From: Anaerolineaceae bacterium | GTDB taxonomy: Bacteria; Chloroflexota; Anaerolineae; Anaerolineales; Anaerolineaceae | NCBI GenBank assembly: GCA_016927865.1 | Contig: JAFGLU010000115.1 | Location: 1-60,609, forward strand | Length of the DNA stretch: 60,609 bases | Reading direction: 5' to 3' | In this document: positions 45,654 to 54,835 of the stretch, piece by piece | Position numbering within the stretch: position 1 is the stretch's first letter | How the letters are laid out: each line of letters starts with the position of its first letter | The notes under the pieces: model-generated | Databases searched by the model: none | What the model was told of the DNA's origin: nothing | What the model saw: the letters and a program-made list of their open reading frames with translations, nothing else | Made by a program: the position numbers and the translations under genes

Positions 45654-46835
45654 CTAAAGGCACATCTTCAAAATCGCCACAACATCTTCCTGGCTCAAAG
45701 GCTTGTAAGCGTATTGCAACCAGCCGCTCTGCACGGCGTTCGCGGCCATGGCGGCAAAGTTTTCTTCCCCAATGCCCAGCTCCGAAAGCGTCATCGGAAT
45801 GCCCAGGCCTTTCCAGAACTGTTCAGTGGCGTCAATGGCCTTCTTCGCGATCTCGAATTTATCCAGGCTCGCATCGATTCCCCACACATTCACACCGTAT
45901 TTCACAAACTGTTCCACGTTTTGATCGTCCAGCACGTAACGCATCCAGCGGGGCGTCAAAAGGGCCAGCCCAACGCCGTGCGTGATGTCGTAGTAGGCAG
46001 AAAGCTCATGTTCGATGGGGTGAATGGTCCAGGCTTGCCCGGCCCGCCCGGCGGCGCACAGGCCGTTGAGCGCCAGGGTGCCCGCCCACATCAAGTTAGC
46101 CCTGGCCTCATAATTCTCCGGCTCTTTCATTGCAACCGGAGCGTATTCGATGACTGTCTTTAGCAAACCTTCGCTGATTTTGTCGGCGACATAGGCCGGG
46201 CTGGGATTGAAATACACCTCTAATATGTGCGACATAATGTCCACAGCCCCGGCAGCCGTCTGGTTGGCCGGAACGGTAAAGGTATACTCTGGGTCCAGGA
46301 TGGAACACTTGGGCAGAAGAAGCGGGCTGGAGAAACCGACTTTTTCCTTTGTTTGCAGGTTAGAGATCACGCTGCCCGAATTCATCTCGCTGCCGGTGGC
46401 CGCCAGGGTCAAAACGGTGCACAGGGGCACCGCTTTGGTAATCGCAGCTCGGCCGATCATGGGATTATTGACTTTCTTAATCATCTCCCAGGCGTCGCCA
46501 TCGTAGAAGGTCGCCGCGGCAATAGCTTTCGAGCAGTCGATGGTGCTGCCGCCGCCGACCGCCAGGATCACATCGATCTGCTGTTCCCGACAGATTTTTG
46601 CCCCGGCTTCCACGCTCTCCACCCGCGGGTTCGGGTCGATGCCGCCCAGCTCAAACACTTCAAAGTCGGCCAGCAGCGCCTTGACGCGGTCATACAGCCC
46701 CATGCGCTTGATGCTCCCGCCGCCATAGGTCAGCAGCACCTTCTTACCGAACGGTTCCAAGACCGCCGGCAGCTTTTCAAGCTGGCCCTTGCCGAACAAA
46801 ATATTGGTTCCTACATTGAACTGAAAGTTATCCAT
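45654..46835 (-). CDS. Iron-containing alcohol dehydrogenase (BDH/YqhD type)
   Basis: 393 residues from the ATG of MDNFQFNVGTNILFGKG, chosen because GGAGG lies 9 nt upstream. Family motifs: VLLTYGGGSIKRMGLYD, ILAVGGGSTIDCSKAIA (NADP loop), TLAATGSEMNSGSVI, VDIMSHILEVYF and WTIHPIEHELSAYYDITHG with the three metal His residues. This is the butanol-dehydrogenase-like branch, usually NADPH-dependent and active on aldehydes. A MerR-type promoter lies about 80 nt upstream, suggesting induction by reactive aldehydes (inference). Confidence 0.92.
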   Translation of the reverse strand: MDNFQFNVGTNILFGKGQLEKLPAVLEPFGKKVLLTYGGGSIKRMGLYDRVKALLADFEVFELGGIDPNPRVESVEAGAKICREQQIDVILAVGGGSTIDCSKAIAAATFYDGDAWEMIKKVNNPMIGRAAITKAVPLCTVLTLAATGSEMNSGSVISNLQTKEKVGFSSPLLLPKCSILDPEYTFTVPANQTAAGAVDIMSHILEVYFNPSPAYVADKISEGLLKTVIEYAPVAMKEPENYEARANLMWAGTLALNGLCAAGRAGQAWTIHPIEHELSAYYDITHGVGLALLTPRWMRYVLDDQNVEQFVKYGVNVWGIDASLDKFEIAKKAIDATEQFWKGLGIPMTLSELGIGEENFAAMAANAVQSGWLQYAYKPLSQEDVVAILKMCL

Positions 46836-46916
46836 GCGAATGCCTCCACTTGCCACTGAAACGTCTTTTTTAGCGAATGGGCTGCAAAGCAACCCATTAA
46901 ATGATCACCCTCTCTC

Positions 46917-46947
46917 ATTCTAATATTAGAGCTAACTCTAATGTCAA
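46917..46947 (-). promoter_or_regulatory. MerR-type promoter with 19-bp spacer
   Basis: On the minus strand: TTGACA (46947-46942), 19-bp spacer, TAGAAT (46922-46917). The spacer contains a dyad with arms ATTAGAG / CTCTAAT (46925-46942). The over-long spacer with a central dyad is the hallmark of MerR-family activation. No merR-like gene is in the window. Confidence 0.75.
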
Positions 46948-47032
46948 GGGTGATTATCCAATTGCCCGCTACTACTGTGGTCGTTGCCGTTTCTTCCCTT
47001 CTTTTCATTCAATCCTTTTCCCTTTATCGCAT

Positions 47033-47160
47033 CATTCGTGTAATTCGTGTCATTCGTGGAGAATCCCTTTCTTTTTTCCTCCATTCGCGCCCACACTTGC
47101 CCTGGATGCAAGTGCCAGGGTTCGCGGATAATCTCTTCTCTTGAAATTCGTGGATAAGCT
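47033..47160. repeat. ATTCGTG cluster with CTTGCCCTGG motif, copy 2
   Basis: Tandem ATTCGTGTAATTCGTGTC followed, after about 40 nt, by CTTGCCCTGGATGCAAGTG and CCAGGGTTCGCGGATAATC, then AATTCGTGGATAAG. Matches copy 1 at 31.1 kb. Together with the MerR promoter it fills 46836-47233; no gene is seen there. Confidence 0.75.
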
Positions 47161-47233
47161 CTTATTCGCAGATTATTTCTCCACGGGGTATAATTCGCCC
47201 AGAAATGTCTCACATGAAAGGCACGTCCCACCG

Positions 47234-47971
47234 ATGACCACACCCCTCACCATCCTGCAGCCCGAAGGCTGGGAAACCCCGCAAACCATCCTGTGCATCC
47301 TGGCTCACCCCGACGACCCTGAATTTTTCTGCGGCGCCACCCTGGCCCGCTGGACCGCCGCCGGGCACACCGTGCATTACTGCCTGCTCACCCGCGGCGA
47401 TAAGGGCGTCCGCGAACAGACCGCCGACCCCGTGGAGCTGGCCCGCACCCGTGAAGGCGAGCAGCGCGCCGCCGCCGATGAGCTCGGGGTGAGCCGCATC
47501 CTGTTCCTCGACTATGAGGACGGCTACCTCGTCGCCGACCTGGCTGCCCGGCGCGCCGTGGCCCGCGTCATTCGCCTGTTCCGGCCCACCATCGTGCTTT
47601 CCAGCGACCCCACCCAGTTGTTCGGCGAGAACAACATCAACCATCCCGACCACCGCGCCGCCGGGCAGATCGTGGTCGACGCGGTCTTCCCCGCCTCCGG
47701 CAACCCCCTGTACTTCCCCGAGCTGCTCAACGACGAACACCTCGACCCGCACTCGGTCAACGAAGTCTGGCTGGCTGTCACCGGGCAGCCCAACACCACC
47801 ATCGACGTGACCCCCACCTGGGAGAAAAAAATTCGGGCCCTGCACCACCATGTCACCCAAATCGGCGACATGGCCGCCCTCGACGAGCGCATGCGCAGCC
47901 GCCGCGCCCCCGAAAGCACGCCGGAGAACCCCAAGTACGAAGAGAAGTTCAGGCGCATCAAGTTCCGCTAA
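47234..47971 (+). CDS. PIG-L family deacetylase (LmbE-like)
   Basis: 245 residues. The zinc motif ILAHPDDPEFFCGATLARW (HPDDxE) and the later INHPDHRAAGQIVVDAVF (third His, HPDHR) define the family; LLTRGDKGVREQ and FLDYEDGYL are also typical. Members deacetylate N-acetylglucosamine-type sugars, mycothiol precursors or bacillithiol-related compounds. The start ATG overlaps the TGA of a possible 10-codon reading frame (MSHMKGTSHR, 47205-47237), itself downstream of a TATAAT, so coupled translation is possible. No close ribosome-binding site is seen. Confidence 0.88.
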   Translation: MTTPLTILQPEGWETPQTILCILAHPDDPEFFCGATLARWTAAGHTVHYCLLTRGDKGVREQTADPVELARTREGEQRAAADELGVSRILFLDYEDGYLVADLAARRAVARVIRLFRPTIVLSSDPTQLFGENNINHPDHRAAGQIVVDAVFPASGNPLYFPELLNDEHLDPHSVNEVWLAVTGQPNTTIDVTPTWEKKIRALHHHVTQIGDMAALDERMRSRRAPESTPENPKYEEKFRRIKFR

Positions 47972-48065
47972 ACAAGCACTATCCGGTTGGGGCAAAAGGT
48001 GCGGTGACCAATTCCTCGTCTGCCGGACAGTTCAGAAATAAATTCAAACCCAAAGGAATTCAATC

Positions 48066-49346
<1,281 letters not shown>

Positions 49347-49360
49347 GTCACAGCCATCCA

Positions 49361-49398
49361 AACCCTAAGGGTCTTCGGAGACCCTTAGGGTTTTTATT
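49361..49398 (+). terminator. CCCTAAGGGTCT terminator after icd
   Basis: AACCCTAAGGGTCT pairs with AGACCCTTAGGGTT (14 bp) around a TCGG loop, followed by TTTATTTT. A near-identical stem occurs after the aldo-keto reductase gene at 54.8 kb. Confidence 0.88.
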
Positions 49399-49408
49399 TT
49401 GTCACTTT

Positions 49409-49520
49409 GTAACTACTCAACCAGAGGCGGAAATGGCCCAAATTTGAGATGTATGTGGGGTGCTTCGCACCCCACATACATCTCAAATTTGGGGTTTTTC
49501 TTCGACCTCTGAGTAGCTAC
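49409..49520 (+). repeat. GCGAAGC hairpin element, subfamily I, copy D
   Basis: 112 nt, ends GTAACTACTCAA and CTGAGTAGCTAC, core 49437-49493 a perfect 27-bp stem with TTC loop. It fills the space between the icd terminator and the convergent FAD-oxidoreductase gene, ending 1 nt before that gene's stop codon. Confidence 0.94.
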
Positions 49521-49521
49521 G

Positions 49522-51045
49522 TTACTTCCCCGCGATCTTCTTCGCCATCTTATACGCCGCCATGATCACTGCATAGGTGCCCCCGCCACTCTCTCCTTGC
49601 TGTCCGGTAAACCACAACCCCGCGATGGGCGTCTGTGCCGGGATGCGCCTGGTCCCCAGCCAGGGCGCCAGACCGCCAAACGCGTGGTGATCCACCCCCA
49701 GCCGCCCGTGGAAATCATCGGGGGTCATAATTGCGCGCGTAACAGTGTGCTCGCGCAAACCGGGGATGTGCGCCTCGGCGTACGCCACCAGCTTGTCGGC
49801 AAACTCCACGCGCCGCTCGCTCCAGGTGCCCTCGCTCAAGCGGTCCGGGCAAATCGTGTAGATCGTCATCGCGTGCATCCCCTCGGGCGCCATTTCCGGC
49901 GAATGATGCGTGGGCACGTGTACCACAAACCCCGCCCTACCCTCATGATAAAGCCCCTGGGCCGCCTCACTAATCCCGTTTTCCAGATCGTAAGTGCCGT
50001 AATAGTAGGCCACTGCCCCGCCCGTGTGCACGCTGGGGTCGTAATCCAGGCCCAGATGAACCATGAAGACCGAGTCCATCAGCGGTTGGGCGCGCACCCT
50101 GGCGGCAAAATCGGCGGGCAAATGCTCTTCGCCCACCAGGTTGAAAAACACCTCGTTGACCGCACCCGAAGCAATCACCACATCGGCGGGTAGAACGTTC
50201 CCGTCTCGGTCTTGCACCCCTTTGACTTTACCGTTTTCTACCAGGACCTTTTCCACCGGCCTGCCCGGCAGCACCTGCCCACCCAGTTCCACAATGCGCG
50301 CCACCAGGGCATCGACCAGCGTGCCGATCCCGCCCAGGATGCTGTAGTAATGCAGTTGGACCGCGCCGGGGGCCAGCTCAGCAGGCACGCGCGAGTCAAA
50401 GGACGTTTCGGGATTGAGGGCGAACACCCCCAGGCCTTGGAATTTGCTGGGCGGGGTAAAGAAATCGGCCAGGATGGACATGAACACCGCCTTAAGCTGT
50501 TCAGACTTGAAGTAATTGTCCATAACTTGCTGGGCATTCCAATTCATGCGCGTAAAGAAGGGCAGCAGAGCCGCATACATGCGTGCTTGAGCTGCCAACC
50601 GGGCAGGCCCTTCGGCTTGCTCCACCTTGCGGGCAGCGGTCATCAGGCGGGTAAAGCGAATCAAGTCGCGGTAGTAACGTTCCAACCCAGCGGATTCGGC
50701 AGGGAACAACTCCTTCAAGCGCTCGATGCGCCAGCGCGGCCCGCCGTATTCCTGAGGTTTGAGCAGGTCAAAATCCGGAAACACATAGCGGCGGTCGTCT
50801 TGTTTGACGCGCACGCGGTCGGCAATCCCCAGCGCTGCCAGCACCTGCCCGGTGGGCTCGTCGGGGCCGAAGCCCTCCACCAGCAGTTGGCCCAGGTCCC
50901 AACGGAAGCCGTCGCGCTCAAAGGGCGCCGTGGACCCGCCCGCGCGATGGAACTGCTCGAAAACCGTCACACTGTGCCCGGCCTGCGCCAATGTAGCGGC
51001 GCAGATCAAGCCCGAAACCCCCGAACCGATGATGATTGTTTGCAT
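49522..51045 (-). CDS. FAD-dependent oxidoreductase, phytoene desaturase/CrtISO-like
   Basis: 507 residues from the ATG before QTIIIGSGVSGLICAATL, with GAGGAGGG upstream. The dinucleotide fold GSGVSGLICAATLAQAG, HRAGGSTAPFERDGFRWDLG, GGIGTLVDALVARIVELGGQVLPG and the C-terminal GLWFTGQQGESGGGTYAVIM are those of the carotenoid desaturase/isomerase superfamily. There are no other carotenoid genes around, so the substrate is open (carotenoid, retinoid or another polyene). The alpha/beta hydrolase gene lies 28 nt upstream. Confidence 0.87.
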   Translation of the reverse strand: MQTIIIGSGVSGLICAATLAQAGHSVTVFEQFHRAGGSTAPFERDGFRWDLGQLLVEGFGPDEPTGQVLAALGIADRVRVKQDDRRYVFPDFDLLKPQEYGGPRWRIERLKELFPAESAGLERYYRDLIRFTRLMTAARKVEQAEGPARLAAQARMYAALLPFFTRMNWNAQQVMDNYFKSEQLKAVFMSILADFFTPPSKFQGLGVFALNPETSFDSRVPAELAPGAVQLHYYSILGGIGTLVDALVARIVELGGQVLPGRPVEKVLVENGKVKGVQDRDGNVLPADVVIASGAVNEVFFNLVGEEHLPADFAARVRAQPLMDSVFMVHLGLDYDPSVHTGGAVAYYYGTYDLENGISEAAQGLYHEGRAGFVVHVPTHHSPEMAPEGMHAMTIYTICPDRLSEGTWSERRVEFADKLVAYAEAHIPGLREHTVTRAIMTPDDFHGRLGVDHHAFGGLAPWLGTRRIPAQTPIAGLWFTGQQGESGGGTYAVIMAAYKMAKKIAGK

Positions 51046-51073
51046 GCTTCCCTCCTCGGAAGTAACAGGGTAC

Positions 51074-52126
51074 TTAATTACCCAATTCAAACGCGGTGTC
51101 AAAAAAGGCTACCAGCCGCCGCGCATATTCCTCAGGCCGCTGGGCAGGCCCGTCGCAATGGGTCGCCTCTTCGATCACCCAAATCTGCGCATTCGGCCCC
51201 GCATGCCTGGCATAATGCTCGAGCCTTGGCGCTTCGCTTCCCAACACTCCCTTTTCGGTCCCCCCACCCACCAACATGATCGGCCGTGGTGCGATCTTAT
51301 GAATTTGGTCAATCATCGGCGGCGGGGCCGGAATGCCCAGTTTTTGCACATACATCGCATCCAGCATGTGGTTCGAGATCTTCACCAGCACATGCACCAC
51401 ATTTTGCGCCGGGGCGTTATCCGCCGAGCGGATGATGCCCGGCCCGTCCGACCAGACGGCGTCAATCTCTGGAGATTGGATGCCCCCCTGGAGCGCAATT
51501 TGGCCTCCCATCGAACACCCGGCGATCCCGATAGGCGCCTGCTCTTTGCCCAAGCGCTCCTGAATAAAAGCAACCGCGCCGAGCACGTCCGGGCCGTCCT
51601 CCCAACCATAAGATCGATGATCGCCCTCGCTCTCGCCCGAGGCGCGCTCGTCATACATCAACACGCCATACCCGGCCTCGACCAGCGTTTCGGCATACCA
51701 CAGCGTGCTGGCGCGCGTCCCACCATAGCCGTGCAGCAAGATGATGACCGCACCGTTAACGGAGGGCACATACCAGCCCGCCAGTTGAATGCCATCGCCG
51801 CCAGTGAAAGTGACTTCTTCCAGCGGCAAGGTCGTGCCGGGCGGGATGTCCACGCGCTGATGCGCAGGGGCGGTCTCCAACTGGAGGGTGCGGTAATTTT
51901 CGGAAAACATCAGGCTTCCGCTGGCCAGCGCCAGAATTACCACCCCAAACCCGAACAGCTTTAAGAAACCCGCCAATAACTTGCGCGGAGTCGCTGGGCC
52001 GGATGCCTGCGTCGGTTGAGGTTTCTTTCGCCTGCGAAAAACCAAAATCAAGGCTGCCAAAACCAAAAGCAGGAGGAGAATCAGCAGCAAAATCAGGTTC
52101 AAAATCGGTGTATTCAAAGCGCCCAT
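51074..52126 (-). CDS. Membrane-anchored alpha/beta hydrolase
   Basis: 350 residues. An N-terminal membrane helix (ILNLILLLILLLLLVLAALILV), a basic linker and a second hydrophobic segment (residues 50-70) precede the hydrolase domain. The oxyanion/HG motif is LLHGYGGTRASTLWYAE, the nucleophile motif GCSMGGQIALQG, and the catalytic His is in EATHCDG. It resembles dienelactone hydrolase/S9-like esterases with a surface-exposed domain. The substrate is unknown. The ribosome-binding site is weak. Confidence 0.82.
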   Translation of the reverse strand: MGALNTPILNLILLLILLLLLVLAALILVFRRRKKPQPTQASGPATPRKLLAGFLKLFGFGVVILALASGSLMFSENYRTLQLETAPAHQRVDIPPGTTLPLEEVTFTGGDGIQLAGWYVPSVNGAVIILLHGYGGTRASTLWYAETLVEAGYGVLMYDERASGESEGDHRSYGWEDGPDVLGAVAFIQERLGKEQAPIGIAGCSMGGQIALQGGIQSPEIDAVWSDGPGIIRSADNAPAQNVVHVLVKISNHMLDAMYVQKLGIPAPPPMIDQIHKIAPRPIMLVGGGTEKGVLGSEAPRLEHYARHAGPNAQIWVIEEATHCDGPAQRPEEYARRLVAFFDTAFELGN

Positions 52127-52213
52127 CCTGAATCATTCTCCTATTCTGTCCATTATATAGCCGTTTATTGAAACGCCATGCCCCCCAAGCAGACCGCCTC
52201 CGCGCCCGCTCAA

Positions 52214-52246
52214 AGACCTGACAGTTTTTTAAAACCTGTCAGGTCT
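52214..52246. repeat. GACCTGACAGG hairpin, copy 4
   Basis: AGACCTGACAG and CTGTCAGGTCT arms with TTTT/AAAA pairing inside and a single bulge, between divergent genes. The same family occurs at 21.4, 25.3 and 29.0 kb. Confidence 0.8.
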
Positions 52247-52289
52247 GGTTTAGGGACCCAAAACAATTCATGGAAAGCTCCTCTAAAAT

Positions 52290-52318
52290 TTGACCCGCGC
52301 CTTGTTATTCATTACAAT
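52290..52318 (+). promoter_or_regulatory. Promoter of the kamA leader
   Basis: TTGACC (52290-52295), 17-nt spacer, TACAAT (52313-52318). The ATG of the 18-codon peptide begins 6 nt further on, so transcription would start at or beside it. Confidence 0.72.
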
Positions 52319-52324
52319 CTATTT

Positions 52325-52381
52325 ATGAACCTGACTCTCCAAGGCGGATTCTTCCGCACCGACCACGACCCGCCCGCCTGA
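52325..52381 (+). CDS. Putative leaderless leader peptide upstream of kamA (18 codons)
   Basis: Reads MNLTLQGGFFRTDHDPPA then TGA. There is no Shine-Dalgarno sequence, but the ATG sits exactly 6 nt after TACAAT, so the message could begin with the start codon. A GC-rich palindrome followed by CCCCTTTT comes 25 nt after the stop, then kamA. The layout resembles a transcription attenuator. The terminal Pro-Pro-Ala-stop could slow ribosomes. All of this is inference from position; the peptide matches nothing I know. Confidence 0.45.
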   Translation: MNLTLQGGFFRTDHDPPA

Positions 52382-52405
52382 AGGCCCTCCCCTGTGTGTC
52401 TTCCT

Positions 52406-52426
52406 GGCGGCGCGCCGCCCCCTTTT
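52406..52426 (+). terminator. Possible attenuator between leader peptide and kamA
   Basis: GGCGGCGCGCCGCC is a self-complementary 14-mer followed by CCCCTTTT. It is short and the T run is weak, so a pause or attenuator is more likely than a strong terminator. Confidence 0.35.
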
Positions 52427-52458
52427 ACCCGTAGTTTTTCTCAAGCAAGGATCGACCC

Positions 52459-53802
52459 ATGTCCCCTGTAAATTTTCCCTCCAAACGACATCCCTTCTAC
52501 CAGGACGTACCTGACGAGAAGTGGAATGATTGGCGCTGGCAGCTTGCCAACCGGCTCAATTCGGTAGAAGACTTTGAGAAGCTCTTCACCCTCACCGAAA
52601 GCGAGCGAAGAGCCCTCTCGGCCCAGGGCCTGTTCCGCGTCGACATCACCCCCTACTTTGCTTCGCTGATCAACCCCGACGACCCCAGGGATCCCATCCG
52701 CTTGCAGGTGGTCCCCCAGGCGGATGAGATTGTGCCCTTCACCGGCATGATGGAAGACTCGCTGGCCGAAGACCGTCACTCGCCCGTGCCGGGGCTGGTG
52801 CACCGCTACCCCGACCGTGTGCTGATGCTGGTGACCACCCAGTGCGCCTCGTACTGCCGCTACTGCACCCGCTCACGCATTGTGGGCGACCCCAGCGCCA
52901 CCTTCTCGCGCAGCGAGTTCGAGATGCAGATCGAGTACCTCAAGAACACGCCCCAGGTCCGCGATGTGCTGCTTTCAGGCGGCGACCCGCTTACCCTGGC
53001 CCCCAAGCAACTGGAAGAGCTGCTGCGCCGCTTGCGCGAGATCCCTCATATCGAAATCATCCGCATCGGCAGCCGCGTGCCCGTGTTCATGCCCCAACGC
53101 ATCACCCCCGAGTTCTGCGACATGATCCAGAAGTACCATCCCGTGTGGATGAACATCCATGTCAACCACCCCAACGAGATCTCGCAAGAGCTGGCTGACG
53201 CCTGCGACCGGCTTTCGCGGGCGGGCGTGCCCCTGGGCAACCAGAGCGTGCTGCTGGCAGGGGTCAACGACTGCGTGCACATCCAGCGCCGGCTGGTGCA
53301 GGACCTGGTGAAGATCCGCGTGCGTCCCTACTACCTCTACCAGTGCGACCTGGTGGAAGGCACCGGTCACTTCCGCACGCCGGTGGCCAAGGGCGTGGAG
53401 ATCATTGAAGGGCTGCGCGGGCACACTTCCGGCTACGCCGTGCCCACCTACGTTGTAGATGCGCCCGGCGGCGGCGGCAAGATCCCGGTGATGCCCAATT
53501 ACATGATCAGCATGTCCGACCACAAGATCATACTGCGCAACTACGAGGGCTACATCACCACCTACGAAGAACCGGTGACCTACCAGCCCCACGATCCCAA
53601 AACCTGCCCCTACTGCCAGAGCCGCCGCCCCGAGCCGGGTCAGACGGGCATCAGCGGGCTGCTGGATGGAGACGAAATGTTCATCAAGCCGCAGGACTTT
53701 GACCTGCTGCACAACCGCGGCGGGGGGGCACACCGGCTGCGCGCCGACGAAAACAAGTGGAAACCGCTGGGCATCGGCGGGCAAACACACGAGGAAATGT
53801 AA
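52459..53802 (+). CDS. kamA: Lysine 2,3-aminomutase (KamA family radical SAM enzyme)
   Basis: 447 residues. Radical SAM cysteines Cys129, Cys133 and Cys136 in CASYCRYC; PLP-binding Lys341 in DAPGGGGKIPVMPNY; and the two Asp residues that hold the lysine side chain, in YQCDLVEGTGHFRT and YVVDAPGG (Asp297, Asp334). These support true lysine specificity, giving beta-lysine, used in lysine fermentation or as an osmolyte precursor. The C-terminus extends with CPYC and a HNRGGGAHRLRADENKW segment. AAGGA precedes the ATG. No kamDE or ablB gene is next to it; an aldo-keto reductase follows. Confidence 0.92.
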   Translation: MSPVNFPSKRHPFYQDVPDEKWNDWRWQLANRLNSVEDFEKLFTLTESERRALSAQGLFRVDITPYFASLINPDDPRDPIRLQVVPQADEIVPFTGMMEDSLAEDRHSPVPGLVHRYPDRVLMLVTTQCASYCRYCTRSRIVGDPSATFSRSEFEMQIEYLKNTPQVRDVLLSGGDPLTLAPKQLEELLRRLREIPHIEIIRIGSRVPVFMPQRITPEFCDMIQKYHPVWMNIHVNHPNEISQELADACDRLSRAGVPLGNQSVLLAGVNDCVHIQRRLVQDLVKIRVRPYYLYQCDLVEGTGHFRTPVAKGVEIIEGLRGHTSGYAVPTYVVDAPGGGGKIPVMPNYMISMSDHKIILRNYEGYITTYEEPVTYQPHDPKTCPYCQSRRPEPGQTGISGLLDGDEMFIKPQDFDLLHNRGGGAHRLRADENKWKPLGIGGQTHEEM

Positions 53803-53816
53803 AGGGAGGTTCTGTT

Positions 53817-54782
53817 ATGCACTACCGTCGATTGGGCCGCAGCGGCCTGAAAGTAAGCGAAATTGCCTTGGGCGCATGGGTAACGTTTGGCAGCCAGTTG
53901 AACGAGAAAGCCGCCGCCGACTTGATCCATGCTGCCTTTGACCAGGGGGTCAACTTTTTCGACAACGCCGATATGTACGCTAACGGGCAAGCCGAGGTGC
54001 TCATGGGCCAGGCCATCCGCGACATCCCGCGCGAACAGTTGGTGCTTTCCAGCAAAGTGTTCTGGCCCACCACGCCCGGGCCCAACGGGCGCGGGCTCTC
54101 GCGCAAGCACATGAGCGAGTCCCTGCACGCCTCCCTCAAGCGCATGGATACCGATTACCTGGACCTGTACTTCTGCCACCGCTTCGACCCGGACACGCCC
54201 GTGGAAGAGGTGGTCTGGACGATGAACCTGTTCATCCAACAAGGCAAGATTCTCTATTGGGGCACCTCGGAGTGGGAACCGGCCCAGATCATGGAAGCTA
54301 TTGGCGTAGCCCGCCAGTTGAGTCTCATCCCTCCAACGATGGAACAGCCGCAGTACAACCTGTTCCATCGGCGGCGCGTCGATAACGCCCTCTCGCCCAT
54401 CTGCCGCGAGCACGGCCTGGGTCTGACCACCTTCAGCCCGTTGTATTACGGCATCCTCACGGGCAAGTACAATGAGGGCATCCCCGATGGCAGCCGCGCC
54501 ACGCTGGACAGCATGGCCTGGATCCGTGACCGCATCACTCCGGACAGAATCCAGGCGGTGCGGCAGTTGACGGCCCTGGCCGAGGAAATAGAAATGACCC
54601 CCGCGCAGCTGGCCCTGGCCTGGATTTTGCGGCGCAAGGAAGTGAGCAGCGTGATCACCGGAGCCACCAGCCCCGAGCAATTGGATGAAAACCTGGCCGC
54701 GGCGGAGATGCAGGAGAACCTGACCGAAGAGGTCATTGACGAGATATTCCGCATCATCGGCCCGGTGGAAGACGCGTTGTAG
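53817..54782 (+). CDS. Aldo/keto reductase, potassium-channel beta-subunit-like
   Basis: 321 residues from the ATG with AAAGGGAGG. The tetrad is visible as Asp and Tyr in FFDNADMYANGQAE, Lys in LVLSSKVFWP and His in LYFCHRFDPDTP. SPLYYGILTGKYNEGIPDGSR and the NADP loop VITGATSPEQLDENL are typical of the AKR6 (Kv-beta-like) and YghZ group. Aldehyde reduction with NADPH is expected. It begins 14 nt after kamA, so the two are probably co-transcribed, and a hairpin terminator follows. Confidence 0.9.
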   Translation: MHYRRLGRSGLKVSEIALGAWVTFGSQLNEKAAADLIHAAFDQGVNFFDNADMYANGQAEVLMGQAIRDIPREQLVLSSKVFWPTTPGPNGRGLSRKHMSESLHASLKRMDTDYLDLYFCHRFDPDTPVEEVVWTMNLFIQQGKILYWGTSEWEPAQIMEAIGVARQLSLIPPTMEQPQYNLFHRRRVDNALSPICREHGLGLTTFSPLYYGILTGKYNEGIPDGSRATLDSMAWIRDRITPDRIQAVRQLTALAEEIEMTPAQLALAWILRRKEVSSVITGATSPEQLDENLAAAEMQENLTEEVIDEIFRIIGPVEDAL

Positions 54783-54793
54783 GTCTAAACACA

Positions 54794-54827
54794 AAACCCT
54801 AAGGGTCTTCTGAGACCCTTAGGGTTT
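54794..54827. terminator. CCCTAAGGGTCT hairpin between convergent genes
   Basis: AAACCCTAAGGGTCT pairs perfectly with AGACCCTTAGGGTTT (15 bp) around TCTG. The stem is nearly identical to that after icd. Confidence 0.85.
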
Positions 54828-54835
54828 GCTTTATA

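Noticed and set aside
47205..47237. Ten-codon reading frame MSHMKGTSHR before the PIG-L gene as a real leader peptide
   Set aside because: It overlaps the PIG-L ATG by ATGA and follows a TATAAT, but it has no supporting structure or conservation evidence; noted only in the gene entry.
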